Source of the DNA: Clostridium sp. KNHs205
GTDB lineage: Bacteria > Bacillota > Clostridia > Lachnospirales > Lachnospiraceae
Length of the DNA stretch: 64,000 bases
Reading direction: 5' to 3'
Assembly: GCF_000702945.1 (NCBI RefSeq)
Contig: NZ_JNLE01000003.1
Coordinates: forward strand, 3,147,501-3,211,500
Shown: one piece after another, positions 7,943-17,875 of the stretch
How positions within the stretch are numbered: the stretch's first letter is position 1
Layout of the letters: each line of letters begins with the position of its first letter
Program-made: the position numbers and the translations under genes
The notes under the pieces: model-generated
Told to the model about the DNA's origin: nothing
Database searches by the model: none
Seen by the model: the letters and a program-made list of their open reading frames with translations, nothing else

Positions 7943-9349
7943 CTACCTGATTTCTCCACGGATGCTTGCTTTAACTTCTTCTTCAATGGGGTCATAAAGA
8001 TCCGGTTTGACATTGATATATTTACAGGCTTCATAAAGCACGGGAACAACATCCTTATGTATGCCTACACAGTGATGAATGTAAGGTCCGTAAACCAGCT
8101 TCTCCTCCAGGCGGTTCATGTTCTCAACTTCCACCCATACATAGGTTCCTTTTGTATAAGGTCCTTCAATGCCTTTTGCATGACCAAGGAGCAGGGAATA
8201 CTCACCATTGTCACCGTCAAAGCGGCACAGGGTCATATTTCCGTGTTTCGCCTCAGCTTCTACCGCGCCTGGATGCTTAAAGGCAAGAGGATAACCGATG
8301 GTGGGTTTTTCTTTTGAAACTGAGAGGGGCCAGGGGCCGCAATGCTGTAATAATTCACCGTTCTCGTTATCCGGATGCCTTACTGTCCAGTCTGCAAAGA
8401 AGCTTCTGGTATCATCAAGGGTGGACGCTTCTACCAGCAGAGAGGTGATTGCACCGTGAATATCTGTCTCACAGACTACCGGAATACCTTCCTGGTTAAG
8501 GAGAGAGTTGGCGGCACAGGGCATAATTCCGATTTCGGTCTGAAGGGCATTCCAGCACTGAATGGCAATGGCATTGCAGCCATAGCTGTCAGCCAGTTTC
8601 TTCATGGCAACCTTTAAAGCAGCAACACTTTCCAGTTCCTCGTCTTTAATCTTTATGTTCATATTTTCCCTGCAGTATTCCACTACAGCGGCTACATCCA
8701 CTTTCTCTTCTTTTGCTTTTCTGACTGCTGCAGTCAGCTCAGGCATGGGAATAGGAGAGAGCTGTATGTTGAAACGCTCCAGCAACTCACCCTCGTTACA
8801 CATCGTGGACCAGAAATCAAAAGGTCTGGGAGCAATCTGTAAAATTCTTGTATGACGGAAGGTCTTAACCACATTACATACTGCAAGGAAATTATTGATT
8901 CCTTTTTTAAATTCAGCATCTTCTAACCGGCAGTTGGTCAGATAGGTGAAGGGAACCTGAAATCTTCTTAACACTTTACCCGTTGCAAATAAGCCACATT
9001 GGCTGTCTCTTAAACGGATACCCTTCTCATCGGGTCTTTCGTCTCTGGGACCCCACAGCAGCACAGGAACATTTAATTCTTTTGCCAGCCTTGCCACAAC
9101 GTATTCCGTACCGAAATTACAGTGCGGAAAGAAAAGACCGTCAATTTTCTCCTGTCTGAATTTCTCTGCTATTTTCTCTCTGTCCAGTTCGTCATAAAAA
9201 AGCCCCTCTTCATTGATATCAGTAATATCAACAAATTCTACCCCCAGTGCTGTTAATCTTTCTCTTGTTAAATTGGCATACTTTATTGCATCCGGTGCGC
9301 TGAAGATACTTCTTCTGGTCGGAGCAAAGCCTAATCTTACTTTCTTCAT
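7943..9349 (-). CDS. L-fucose/L-arabinose isomerase-family protein
   Basis: A 468-residue member of the FucI/AraA superfamily of metal-dependent aldose-ketose isomerases. The N-terminal part (LGFAPTRRS, then FPHCNFGTEYV) resembles the FucI N1/N2 domains. The C-terminal part contains IAIQCWNALQTEIGIMPC and VVCETDIHGAITSLL, whose acidic residues sit where FucI-type metal ligands occur. The start at 9349 has GGAGG 6 bases upstream; the longer frame lacks one. It is the first gene of the isomerase-transketolase-kinase operon, consistent with making the ketose. The exact sugar is unknown. A second paralogue starts at 63024. Confidence 0.75.
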   Translation of the reverse strand: MKKVRLGFAPTRRSIFSAPDAIKYANLTRERLTALGVEFVDITDINEEGLFYDELDREKIAEKFRQEKIDGLFFPHCNFGTEYVVARLAKELNVPVLLWGPRDERPDEKGIRLRDSQCGLFATGKVLRRFQVPFTYLTNCRLEDAEFKKGINNFLAVCNVVKTFRHTRILQIAPRPFDFWSTMCNEGELLERFNIQLSPIPMPELTAAVRKAKEEKVDVAAVVEYCRENMNIKIKDEELESVAALKVAMKKLADSYGCNAIAIQCWNALQTEIGIMPCAANSLLNQEGIPVVCETDIHGAITSLLVEASTLDDTRSFFADWTVRHPDNENGELLQHCGPWPLSVSKEKPTIGYPLAFKHPGAVEAEAKHGNMTLCRFDGDNGEYSLLLGHAKGIEGPYTKGTYVWVEVENMNRLEEKLVYGPYIHHCVGIHKDVVPVLYEACKYINVKPDLYDPIEEEVKASIRGEIR

Positions 9350-9364
9350 ACCTGACCTCCATCT

Positions 9365-9511
9365 GCCGCTTGGCGGCATATAAATAGTGATTGAAAACAC
9401 TCTCTGTGCTTACCGATACGAAGCTGCACTTGCGGCTTCGTAAATAATTCAAAAAGCCTGGAATTTGAAGAAGCTCGAAATGAGTATGCTGTACTCATTT
9501 CAAAGTTCTTC
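9365..9511 (-). promoter_or_regulatory. Structured 5' leader of the isomerase operon
   Basis: Three hairpins lie upstream of the isomerase start. The first (9468-9511) has a 10-bp core GAAATGAGTA/TACTCATTTC. The second (9418-9441) is ACGAAGC/GCTTCGT. The third (9365-9377) is GCCGC/GCGGC, just before the GGAGG at 9356-9360. The leader from the candidate promoter at 9610 is over 250 bases. I do not recognise a known riboswitch. The remaining spacer to 9986 is very AT-rich with several TTTTATATAAAAA-like palindromes. Confidence 0.45.
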
Positions 9512-9609
9512 TGTGTGATGAAATTTCTGTGCAGAAATCTCCTGTGTTGTGGTACCTTTTTGTATTTGTGATTTGGATTTAAAAATTATAATAAAATATT
9601 TACATCTAT

Positions 9610-9637
9610 ATTATAAATATTTTATATGAAATTACAA
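9610..9637 (-). promoter_or_regulatory. Candidate promoter of the isomerase operon
   Basis: On the minus strand, TTGTAA (9637-9632) and TATAAT (9615-9610) are separated by 16 bases. The -10 is perfect but the -35 is weak and the surroundings are AT-rich, so chance is possible. Confidence 0.35.
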
Positions 9638-9986
9638 GTGTATTTTATATAAAAATATAAATTATTCACATATTATATAAAAAATAATCAAAAATATAAG
9701 CTGAAAGTCTGAGAGGAAATTTGAATTTTATATTGATTTCTAAAGTATAATCAGTTAATATTAAAAAAGCAGGACTCCTGTATGCCTAAGAAAGCTGACA
9801 TATAAAGAATTATGGGACATCCAGTGTTGCCAACGGGTTCACTGTGATGAAAAAGGCTGTGTCAGAAAGAGGAGGAGGGGCCTTCCGGCAATAAAATCAT
9901 TGAATTTGAACTAAAAATACATAATAAAAAATTTATGTAATTTTTTATATAAAAATTTTAGAATAAGTTAGAATGGATGTGACAGA

Positions 9987-10979
9987 TTGAAACCGGGAAT
10001 AAAACAGATTTGTGAAATAACAGGGTTTTCACCCGCCACTGTTTCCAATGCGCTGAATCAGAAAAAAGGTGTGAATCAGAAGACTGCGGATGAGATATTC
10101 CGCGTTGCCAGAGAAATAGGATATTTGGGTTCAGAGGAAATTACTAAGATTAAATTACTTATTTATAAGAAAAACGGACTGATAATTGATGATACTCCTT
10201 TCTTTACACTGCTGATAAATGGTATTGAACAGGAGTGCCGTGAAGCAGGCTTTGAGATGGCTATAGGCAATGTTGATGCCAGACAGCCGGATTATGAAGA
10301 ACAGGCCAGACAGATGGTCAACGAGCCGGGAACGGCAATCATACTGCTGGGAACGGAACTGGAAGCAGAAGATCTGGAATTATACCGTAATACTGTCAGC
10401 CCTGTTCTGTTACTGGATTATTGGAGTTTTGACATGGATTTCAACGCCGTCATGATTAACAATGCGGATTCCGCCAGAATGGCAGTTAATTATCTCTATA
10501 ATAAAGGACATAAGCAGATTGGATACTTAAAGGGGAGATTTCGGATATTGGGATTTCGTCAGAGACAGTCAGGTTATCATTCGGCGCTGGTTGAAAATGG
10601 ACTGGAAGATAATAAGGAATTCTGTGTAGAGCTTGATACTACTATGAACGGGGCTTACCGCGATATGCTAAAATATCTGGAGGGTAAACCACATTTGCCG
10701 ACTGCTTATTTTGCGGACAATGATATGATTGCACTGGGTGCCATGAAAGCATTACAGGAGAAGGGGTATAAAATTCCGGAGGATGTTTCTGTCATCGGTT
10801 TTGATGATCTTCCCTTTAGTGGGATTTCCACCCCGGGGCTTACGAGTCTTCGCGTTCCCAAGCAGGAAATGGGCAGGATGGCAGTAAGAAAAGTAATTGA
10901 AATGATGAAGGGCGATGATGGTGTACGTACCAAATTACAGGTATGTACTGCTTTTGTTGAGAGAAACAGCGTGAAATAA
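9987..10979 (+). CDS. LacI-family transcriptional regulator
   Basis: A 330-residue repressor. The N-terminal helix-turn-helix reads IKQICEITGFSPATVSNALN, with the hinge at about residue 50. A periplasmic-binding-protein-like effector domain follows, including the family strands YLKGRF, AYFADNDMIALGAM and DVSVIGFDDLPFS. The start is a TTG with only a weak ribosome site (GGATG). It is divergent from the isomerase operon and sits directly upstream of the sensor pair and ABC genes, so it probably controls this locus in response to a sugar or sugar phosphate. An effector cannot be named. Confidence 0.88.
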   Translation: MKPGIKQICEITGFSPATVSNALNQKKGVNQKTADEIFRVAREIGYLGSEEITKIKLLIYKKNGLIIDDTPFFTLLINGIEQECREAGFEMAIGNVDARQPDYEEQARQMVNEPGTAIILLGTELEAEDLELYRNTVSPVLLLDYWSFDMDFNAVMINNADSARMAVNYLYNKGHKQIGYLKGRFRILGFRQRQSGYHSALVENGLEDNKEFCVELDTTMNGAYRDMLKYLEGKPHLPTAYFADNDMIALGAMKALQEKGYKIPEDVSVIGFDDLPFSGISTPGLTSLRVPKQEMGRMAVRKVIEMMKGDDGVRTKLQVCTAFVERNSVK

Positions 10980-11000
10980 TTACCACTTATAAATTTATTA

Positions 11001-11048
11001 TGCCATATATAAATTGTATGCTTCACGATTTATATATGGCATCTCTTT
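11001..11048 (+). terminator. Rho-independent terminator after the LacI gene
   Basis: TGCCATATATAAAT (11001-11014) pairs with ATTTATATATGGCA (11028-11041), followed by TCTCTTTT. It separates the LacI gene from the sensor-kinase promoter. Confidence 0.75.
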
Positions 11049-11107
11049 TGAAATTAGACAAGAAATATCAAAAAGTTACATTTATCTGTAAAAAAACACA
11101 TAATCTG

Positions 11108-11136
11108 TTGACACTTATGCATAAATGTAATACTAT
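11108..11136 (+). promoter_or_regulatory. Sigma-A-type promoter for the YesM/YesN pair
   Basis: TTGACA at 11108-11113, a 17-base spacer and TACTAT at 11131-11136. The spacer includes the small palindrome TTATGCATAA. The ATG lies 140 bases downstream. Confidence 0.65.
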
Positions 11137-11275
11137 CACAACTGAATGGGGTTTAAATAGTTGCTAAAATAAAAGGTAATTAATAAGGCGGACATAATAC
11201 AAATGACAACAGATCAGCAAGCTGGATAAGAGTAAAATACGACTAAAAGAAACTAGGTTAACAGGGGTCAAAGCT

Positions 11276-13045
11276 ATGATAGGGTTTAAGGGGAAGGTCA
11301 GAAGACTTATGAGGTTTATAAAACAGCTGAAAATAAAGGATCAGATTCTATTTGCCATGCTTCTGGGTTCTATGCTTTCTGCGGCAATTCTTGGAGTTAC
11401 CGTCTACAATGTGTCAAGGGTAACCATACAGAACAATTACAGATACGCGCATACTTATAACCTGCAGGTTTCCAGTAATATCATCGATATTCAGCTTAGC
11501 AGCATTATCGAGCAGGGACGAAGCCTCCTGGTGAATCATAACTTTATCAAAGCCATAGCAGATAATGAAAACAACAAGAGCGGGAGATATTTCTCCAGTA
11601 TTAACAGCCTTACCATTAATCGTGCAATCGGTGACTTTGCCTCCCATGATCCTCTCATAGAAGGCGTAACCATAGTAAATGAAAAAGGCAATATATTATT
11701 CTATTCTAAGGGTGGAATCCCATCTGATTACTATAAGAAGTACTATTCCAATGACAATATCCTGGAAGAGGAATGGGTGTCTCAGACCAGAAAAGCGAAA
11801 GGAAAGGAAGTTTTCTATGGCTATAATGTGCTGATTCCTGACATGGAAGGGGATACTATATCCTATGTAAAAAATCTTATCAATACCAAAAACAGTAAAT
11901 CCATGGGTTTCATGATAGTTAATATTGATAAAAAGCTGTTAGACAGGGCTTTTGGAACCCTGAAAGAGGGTTATTCCACCAACCGCTATATGATAATCGA
12001 TGAGGACAGTATCTATCCGGGTGTTTATTTTAATGGGGATATGGCGGCTAAAGCTGCAATTCTAAAGGACTATATCAACGGTAATCATAAAGGGAAATAT
12101 CTGTTCAGCAGTTATTTAAATGAATCCACCGGCTGGATGGCGGTAAATGTCATCGAGCAGAAGGAGCTCCGCAGTGATAGTTTGTATATCGGACAGATCA
12201 TCCTGCTGGTATTTTTTATTTTGATTCTTTTCAGTGTTTATTTCTCAAGATTATTTTCCAACAGAATCAGCAAACCCCTTAATAAGCTGGAGAAGACCAT
12301 TAAGGAAGTAGGGGAAGGGAACCGGCATATAGAAGAAGAGTTTGATAACAGCGAAATAGGTGAAATCGGAAACAAATTTAAAGAGATGGTAAATAACAAT
12401 CTGGAGCTGAGAGAACGTTTATTATCGGCGGAACTGAATGAAAAAGAAGCGGAGCTGCTTCTTTTGCAGGCTCAGATTAATCCTCATTTTCTCTATAATA
12501 CCTTGGATTCCTTATATTTTATGGCTATTATAAAGCAGGAGGATGATATTGCCAGGATGGTAGCAGCCTTATCCAATACCTTTAAATTAAGCTTAAACAA
12601 GGGTGATAATACCATAACCATACGGGATGAAGCGAAAAGAATACAGGAATATATGCTCATACAGAATATGCGTTACAATGACCGTTTTGAGCTTAAACTG
12701 GATTTTGAAGGGGTAGAGGATTTAAAGATAATTACTTTTATTATTCAGCCCTTTGTGGAGAATGCAATGTATCATGGACTTGAAGCAAAGATCGGAAAAG
12801 GTACGATTGCAATAAAAGGCAAACGAATGGAGGACAGGCTATACTTTACCATTAGCGATAATGGAGTAGGAATAGAAGAGCTATCAGTATTGGAAAAAGG
12901 CTATGGAGTCAGCAATGTGAAGGAACGAATCAGGCTGTTTTACGGAGAAGAATATGGGGTATCCTTTGAGAGTAAGCCTGGTGTTGGAACAAGGGTAACA
13001 ATTGTTGTTCCTGTTTTAAGCAAAGGAGGTAATATCAGTGTATAG
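11276..13045 (+). CDS. YesM-type sensor histidine kinase
   Basis: A 589-residue membrane sensor kinase. A transmembrane helix near residues 25-45 and a second near 305-325 (IILLVFFILILF) bracket an extracellular dCACHE-like region of about 255 residues. HAMP follows, then the HisKA_7-type box QINPHFLYNTLDSLYF with His404, then an ATPase domain with an IIQPFVENAMYHG N box and a DNGVGI G box. This family partners AraC-type response regulators and controls sugar ABC transporters in Firmicutes. It overlaps the regulator gene by 8 bases. Confidence 0.9.
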   Translation: MIGFKGKVRRLMRFIKQLKIKDQILFAMLLGSMLSAAILGVTVYNVSRVTIQNNYRYAHTYNLQVSSNIIDIQLSSIIEQGRSLLVNHNFIKAIADNENNKSGRYFSSINSLTINRAIGDFASHDPLIEGVTIVNEKGNILFYSKGGIPSDYYKKYYSNDNILEEEWVSQTRKAKGKEVFYGYNVLIPDMEGDTISYVKNLINTKNSKSMGFMIVNIDKKLLDRAFGTLKEGYSTNRYMIIDEDSIYPGVYFNGDMAAKAAILKDYINGNHKGKYLFSSYLNESTGWMAVNVIEQKELRSDSLYIGQIILLVFFILILFSVYFSRLFSNRISKPLNKLEKTIKEVGEGNRHIEEEFDNSEIGEIGNKFKEMVNNNLELRERLLSAELNEKEAELLLLQAQINPHFLYNTLDSLYFMAIIKQEDDIARMVAALSNTFKLSLNKGDNTITIRDEAKRIQEYMLIQNMRYNDRFELKLDFEGVEDLKIITFIIQPFVENAMYHGLEAKIGKGTIAIKGKRMEDRLYFTISDNGVGIEELSVLEKGYGVSNVKERIRLFYGEEYGVSFESKPGVGTRVTIVVPVLSKGGNISV

Positions 13046-14108
13046 TATGGTGGTGATTGACGATGAGTTTATTGTTGTTGAGGGTATTAAAGCAATGATA
13101 AGCCGCGAGAAACTGAATTATGAAATTGTGGGATTTGCATATGACGGTATTAAGGCATTGGAAGTGATACAACAGACGAAACCAGATGTGGTGATTACAG
13201 ATATTCGTATACCGGGACTTGACGGACTATCCCTGATTGAGGAGGCAAAAGAATTTACACCAAAGACCTCCTTTATCGTTATCAGCGGATACAGCGAATT
13301 TGAATATGCAAAGAGGGCGCTTTCCCTGGGCGTAAAAGGCTATCTGGATAAACCCATAACCATTGAAAAGATTACAGAGGTATTAAACCGGATTGAAAAG
13401 GAATTGCAAACAAAAGAAGAGGAAGCCTCAGAGAGAAAAGAAGGCTATCAGAACGAGGGAATGCAGCAATTCAATGGGTTCGTGGACAGGCTGATCAAAG
13501 GTATTATGAATGAATCGGCAGGTGAAATCAAGATTCAGACAGAAAAAATCTTAGAGGTATTGGCAGCTCAGTCTTATACACTTGCTGTATATAAGCAGGA
13601 ATGTTATAAATTCCTCTGTGTAGCAAATGGAATATTTCTGGAACAGAAAAGGCAGTATGAATTAGAGGATATGGCATCCTACAAGGAAGTGGAAATACTT
13701 TCTTCTTACGCAGAAGTAGATGAGTATGTAAGGGATATTACCGGTAAGATAACGGAAAAGATGGAAGCGGTCAAATCCGGCAGTAATCACAGAATCATAT
13801 TAAAGCTCCTGGCCATTATTCAGGAAAAGTACAATGAGAATATCGGGCTGAATGAATTAGCGGATATGGTTAATATGAATCCCGCTTATCTTAGCATTCT
13901 CTTCAAAGAAGAGGTCGGCATGACCTATATCAAATATCTGACCCAGTTACGTATAAATCATGCCAGAGAATTATTGGCAGAAGGGTATAAGGTTACCCAG
14001 GTCAGTGAAATGGTTGGTTACAATGACTACCATTATTTTTGCAGTATTTTTAAGAAACATACCGGCAAAAAGCCTAACGAATTAAAAGGCTCCATTCGCA
14101 AGAAATAG
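13038..14108 (+). CDS. YesN-type response regulator (REC-AraC)
   Basis: A 356-residue regulator. The receiver domain has acidic residues in VVIDDE and the phosphorylated Asp55 in ITDIRIPGLDG, with SGYSEFEYA and Lys in YLDKPI. A linker of about 130 residues leads to two AraC-type helix-turn-helix motifs at the C-terminus (NELADMVNMNPAYLSILFKE and VSEMVGYNDYHYFCSIFKK). The GTG start has AAAGGAGG 8 bases upstream and is inside the kinase gene, so translation is coupled. It most likely activates the ABC and glycosidase genes that follow. Confidence 0.9.
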   Translation: MYSMVVIDDEFIVVEGIKAMISREKLNYEIVGFAYDGIKALEVIQQTKPDVVITDIRIPGLDGLSLIEEAKEFTPKTSFIVISGYSEFEYAKRALSLGVKGYLDKPITIEKITEVLNRIEKELQTKEEEASERKEGYQNEGMQQFNGFVDRLIKGIMNESAGEIKIQTEKILEVLAAQSYTLAVYKQECYKFLCVANGIFLEQKRQYELEDMASYKEVEILSSYAEVDEYVRDITGKITEKMEAVKSGSNHRIILKLLAIIQEKYNENIGLNELADMVNMNPAYLSILFKEEVGMTYIKYLTQLRINHARELLAEGYKVTQVSEMVGYNDYHYFCSIFKKHTGKKPNELKGSIRKK

Positions 14109-14284
14109 TTAAAATATTATACTGAAATTATAGAAATATAAAAAAAGTATACATTTTATAAGAAATATGTGACTAGAAAAGAATCTGGTTTGTGATATTG
14201 TATACATATAGAGTGAATTCCGGAAAATTCTATAAGAATTAAACAAAACTCAAGAAGGATTTTGATTACAGGGGGTCTAACGAC

Positions 14285-15661
14285 ATGAAAAGACGTTTAT
14301 TAGCTGTAATATTGGCAGCAGTAATGGTTATGGCAATGGTATCTGGATGTGGCAGCAAAGCGGAAAACGCTGGTTCAAACAGCGGAAATAAGACGGAGGA
14401 TACAAGCAAAGATACAGATACAGCAAATACCGGAGATTCTGAGACCGGTGATGCACAGCCTGCTAAAACCATTAAGATTTTATCTATTTGGGCGGAAGAT
14501 AAAGATAACGGTAAATTAATAACTGATTTGACAAAGAAATATATTGCTGAGGTTAATCCAAACTTCAAATATGAATTTGAACTTGTTTCCTCTGATAATT
14601 TAAAGCAAAAAATTGCTACACTGGTGGCTTCCGATGATTTACCCGATGTATTCGTTTATGAATCCGGTAAACCCATTGTGGATCTCATTGAAAATGATAA
14701 GCTTGTAAACATCAGTAAAGCTTTAGAAGAGCTTGGTGTTTCCGATATGATGGATGAAGGTGCAGTTTCTCTCTTAAAGACCTTATCCGGAACAGATGAT
14801 TTGTATGATCTTCCTCTTGGTATGAACGTTGAAGGCTTCTGGTATAACAAAGCTCTCTTTGAGCAGGCCGGTGTAGAAGTGCCTGCCACATGGGAAGACT
14901 TTGAAGCTGTATGTGCAAAGTTACAGGAAGCTGGTATTCAGCCTCTGACTGCAGGTGGTGCTGACAAATGGCCTCTTACACGTTTAGTCAATTCTTATGT
15001 TGTACGAAGCATGGGCGGCGATGCAATGCAGAAAGCTGCCGATGGCACAGCAAAATACACAGATGACGGTTATGTAGCAGCAGCACAGAAGCTGCAGGAT
15101 CTTGCGGCAAAGGGTTATTTTGGTGAAGGTATCACAACTGTTGACCAGAATACAGCAGGTAACATGCTCTTATCCGGCAAAGCGGCTATCTTCTATAATG
15201 GCAGCTGGTTTACAGAAGCTCTTACAGCTGATACTAACCCTGCAGGTGAAGACGGTATCGGATTCTTTAATATTCCTGTAGTTGTTGAGTCCATCAGTCC
15301 AATTACAGAATATTCCATGAACTGCGGAAATATCCTTGCTCTTTCACAGGATAAGTACGATGAAGGAACTGCTGGCTGGCTGAAATATATGGTACAGAAT
15401 CTTGGTAACGAAGCTATGACACAGTTTGGTGCTGTTAAAGGTTATAAATACGATGTAGCCGGAGATTTAAGCTCCTATTCAAAAATTGTAGCGGATGAAT
15501 TAGGTAAGGTTACAAAAGCAACAACCTGGTATGAAGCCGGTATGAACAGCGAGACATCAACAGTTGCACAGGATTATGTTCAGACATTGATTAACGGTGA
15601 TATGACAGCAAAGGAATACATGCAATTTATTCAGGATGCTTACGACGGAAGCCAGTATTAA
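14285..15661 (+). CDS. Sugar ABC transporter substrate-binding lipoprotein (CUT1 type)
   Basis: A 458-residue extracellular binding protein. It starts with a lipoprotein signal ending in MVSGCGSK, where the Cys is lipidated. An Asp/Glu/Thr-rich linker of about 45 residues follows, then the family 1 binding fold (KIKILSIWAED, WYNKALFEQAGVEVPATWEDF, GKAAIFYNGSWF). This family captures oligosaccharides or glycosides. The ribosome site AGGGGG is 7-8 bases before the ATG. A hairpin after the gene separates it from the permeases, consistent with the excess of binding protein usual in these operons. Confidence 0.9.
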   Translation: MKRRLLAVILAAVMVMAMVSGCGSKAENAGSNSGNKTEDTSKDTDTANTGDSETGDAQPAKTIKILSIWAEDKDNGKLITDLTKKYIAEVNPNFKYEFELVSSDNLKQKIATLVASDDLPDVFVYESGKPIVDLIENDKLVNISKALEELGVSDMMDEGAVSLLKTLSGTDDLYDLPLGMNVEGFWYNKALFEQAGVEVPATWEDFEAVCAKLQEAGIQPLTAGGADKWPLTRLVNSYVVRSMGGDAMQKAADGTAKYTDDGYVAAAQKLQDLAAKGYFGEGITTVDQNTAGNMLLSGKAAIFYNGSWFTEALTADTNPAGEDGIGFFNIPVVVESISPITEYSMNCGNILALSQDKYDEGTAGWLKYMVQNLGNEAMTQFGAVKGYKYDVAGDLSSYSKIVADELGKVTKATTWYEAGMNSETSTVAQDYVQTLINGDMTAKEYMQFIQDAYDGSQY

Positions 15662-15683
15662 TCGGCTTTAACCTATAAGATTC

Positions 15684-15728
15684 ATATGGAGCAATAGTTA
15701 AGTGCATTTCTATTGCTCCATATTTTTC
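15684..15728 (+). terminator. Intra-operon terminator after the binding-protein gene
   Basis: TATGGAGCAATAG (about 15684) pairs with CTATTGCTCCATA (about 15710-15722), then TTTTTCG. It probably attenuates read-through into the permease genes. Between it and 15941 no gene is seen. Confidence 0.7.
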
Positions 15729-15940
15729 GAAAAAAATAACTGACAAATCAATATAAAATGATGCGATAACAGTAAATATAAAATTATTATACAAAATAAT
15801 AGAAATATATACATTGTTGAAAATTATAACTATACAATTTGATTTATCTGAGTTAAGAATAAATGAACATGTCACCGTAGTCGTGGTAGACATGAGATAT
15901 AAGATGACTTACGCATATTCAATTGCAGATCGGAGTAAAA

Positions 15941-16825
15941 ATGAAAAACGTACTTGGAAATAAAAAAGCAATAGCTTTATTTGTACTACCAGGGCTGCTG
16001 CTTTACACAATTATTGTTATGCTTCCGGTAATATGGTCGGTGTATTATTCCGTCTATGAAGGAACACCCGGATTGAAATGGAATTTCGTAGGACTTGCGA
16101 ATTATGAAAGACTGTTTCACGATAAAAATTTTCATAATGCTTTGATTGTGAATTTAAAATATATAGCTATTGTAATGATAGGGCAGGTAGGCCTGGGTCT
16201 TTTATTGGCACTGTTCTTCCGCTTTTGGCTTACCAGATTTAAAAATGTAGTAAGAACCTTAGTGTTTTTCCCTGTAGTATTGCCCACAGTAGCGGTTGGT
16301 CAGCTGTTTGTAAAGATCTATGAGATTCAGCCTAACTATGGTTTGTTAAACAGCATTCTTTCCAATATCGGATTACAGAACCTGGTACAGCCTTGGATAG
16401 GTCAATCCTCCACAGCACTGGGAGCACTTTCTGCCATGGATATCTGGGTTGCCATGGGCTTCTATTCCGTAATCTTTTATGGTGCATTATTAGACATACC
16501 GGGTGAGATTATTGAAGCAGCAAAAATTGACGGCTGTAATGCCATTAATTTATTCCGAAGAGTGCTTTCACCTCTCTTAAAACCCATTACCATAACCTGT
16601 ATGATCTTTAGCTTTACCGGAACTGTTAAGATGTTTGAATCTGCTCTTGCATTAACAAAAGGAGGTCCGGGAAGCGCAACCAAATCCCTGTCCATGTTCA
16701 TGTACAGTGTTTCCTTTACATACGGTAAGGTAGGCTACGGAAGCGTTATCGCAGTATTTATTTTCTTGTTATGTGTGGTAGGTTCCAGATTAATTAACCT
16801 CTTTGACAGAAAGGAAAAAGCATAA
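15941..16825 (+). CDS. CUT1 sugar ABC transporter permease 1
   Basis: A 294-residue inner-membrane permease of the MalF/UgpA type with about six helices. The EAA loop, the contact site for the ATPase, reads EIIEAAKIDGCNAINLFRRV near residues 190-210. The start at 15941 is chosen because GGAG lies 5 bases before it; the in-frame TTG at 15923 has no ribosome site. It pairs with the permease encoded 5 bases downstream. Confidence 0.9.
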   Translation: MKNVLGNKKAIALFVLPGLLLYTIIVMLPVIWSVYYSVYEGTPGLKWNFVGLANYERLFHDKNFHNALIVNLKYIAIVMIGQVGLGLLLALFFRFWLTRFKNVVRTLVFFPVVLPTVAVGQLFVKIYEIQPNYGLLNSILSNIGLQNLVQPWIGQSSTALGALSAMDIWVAMGFYSVIFYGALLDIPGEIIEAAKIDGCNAINLFRRVLSPLLKPITITCMIFSFTGTVKMFESALALTKGGPGSATKSLSMFMYSVSFTYGKVGYGSVIAVFIFLLCVVGSRLINLFDRKEKA

Positions 16826-16830
16826 AGGAC

Positions 16831-17664
16831 ATGAAAAAAATAAAAATAAAACCACTTATTATTTCACTGTTGACAGCCGGTCTTGTTATTTTAGAGGTTT
16901 ATCCATTGTTCTGGATGCTTACGGCGTCCTTTAAAAAACCGGCAGAGTTCGTAAGCAAACCGGCATATGCATTAAATGACGGTTTTTACATTCAGAATTA
17001 TATTGATGCCTGGACCAGGGGAAACATGGCAACCTTCTTTAAGAACAGCTTGATAAACACACTGGCAGCATTGGTATTTATCGTATTTTTCTCTGTAACC
17101 ATCGGCTTTGCCTTGACCAAAATGGAATGGAAATTTAAAGATAAGGTGGCTTCCTTTTTTGGAATCGGTATCATGGTTCCGGTAGCAACTGCATTAATTC
17201 CCCTCTTTCAGATATACAATGGAATGAACCTGATAAATACAAGAACCAGTCTTATCATTACCTATATTGCATTTGGTTTATCCCTATCCATCTATCTGGT
17301 CACAGGTTTCTTAAAATCTCTGCCGGATGAAATCCTGGAAGCTGCCGTTGTAGATGGCTGCGGAATCTATAAGCTTATGTGGACCATTGTAGTGCCCTTA
17401 ATGAAAAATGCCATTGTAACCGTACTGGTATTGCAGTTCTTTTTTAAATGGAATGATTTGTTGTTCTCCATGACTTTTATAAATGATACGAAGTTAAAAA
17501 CGATACAGACGGGACTATTGTATTTCCAGGATGAGTTCGGTGCCAAGAACTGGGGAGCGATCTTTGCTTCTGTATCCATGAGTGTAATGCCTATGCTGGT
17601 TGTTTATATGATACTGAACAAAGCGGTTATTGAAGGTATGACAGCTGGTGCTGTTAAAGGATGA
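16831..17664 (+). CDS. CUT1 sugar ABC transporter permease 2
   Basis: A 277-residue MalG/UgpE-type permease. It begins with a membrane helix (LIISLLTAGLVILEVYPLFW) and carries the EAA loop EILEAAVVDGCGIYKLMWTI near residue 170. AAAGG lies only 2 bases before the ATG, and the gene follows permease 1 by 5 bases. No ATPase gene is in this cluster; a shared MsmK-like ATPase elsewhere in the genome would be needed. Confidence 0.9.
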   Translation: MKKIKIKPLIISLLTAGLVILEVYPLFWMLTASFKKPAEFVSKPAYALNDGFYIQNYIDAWTRGNMATFFKNSLINTLAALVFIVFFSVTIGFALTKMEWKFKDKVASFFGIGIMVPVATALIPLFQIYNGMNLINTRTSLIITYIAFGLSLSIYLVTGFLKSLPDEILEAAVVDGCGIYKLMWTIVVPLMKNAIVTVLVLQFFFKWNDLLFSMTFINDTKLKTIQTGLLYFQDEFGAKNWGAIFASVSMSVMPMLVVYMILNKAVIEGMTAGAVKG

Positions 17665-17875
17665 TTCACTTTTATTTCTCTGTTCCTGTGCTGGTCTCTT
17701 TTAAAATCAGGAACTGAAATTAATGAAATTGATGTAAGCAGTAATAAAAAGATTAATATTAGGTTGAGATGCAGCATGTGATGAGAGCACCTGTTGAAAA
17801 TGAAAGACAATCTTCACGTAAATTTGTGTCTGCAACCAAATGTTTGCAGGTATTGAGAAAGGTATGGTTGTTAAT

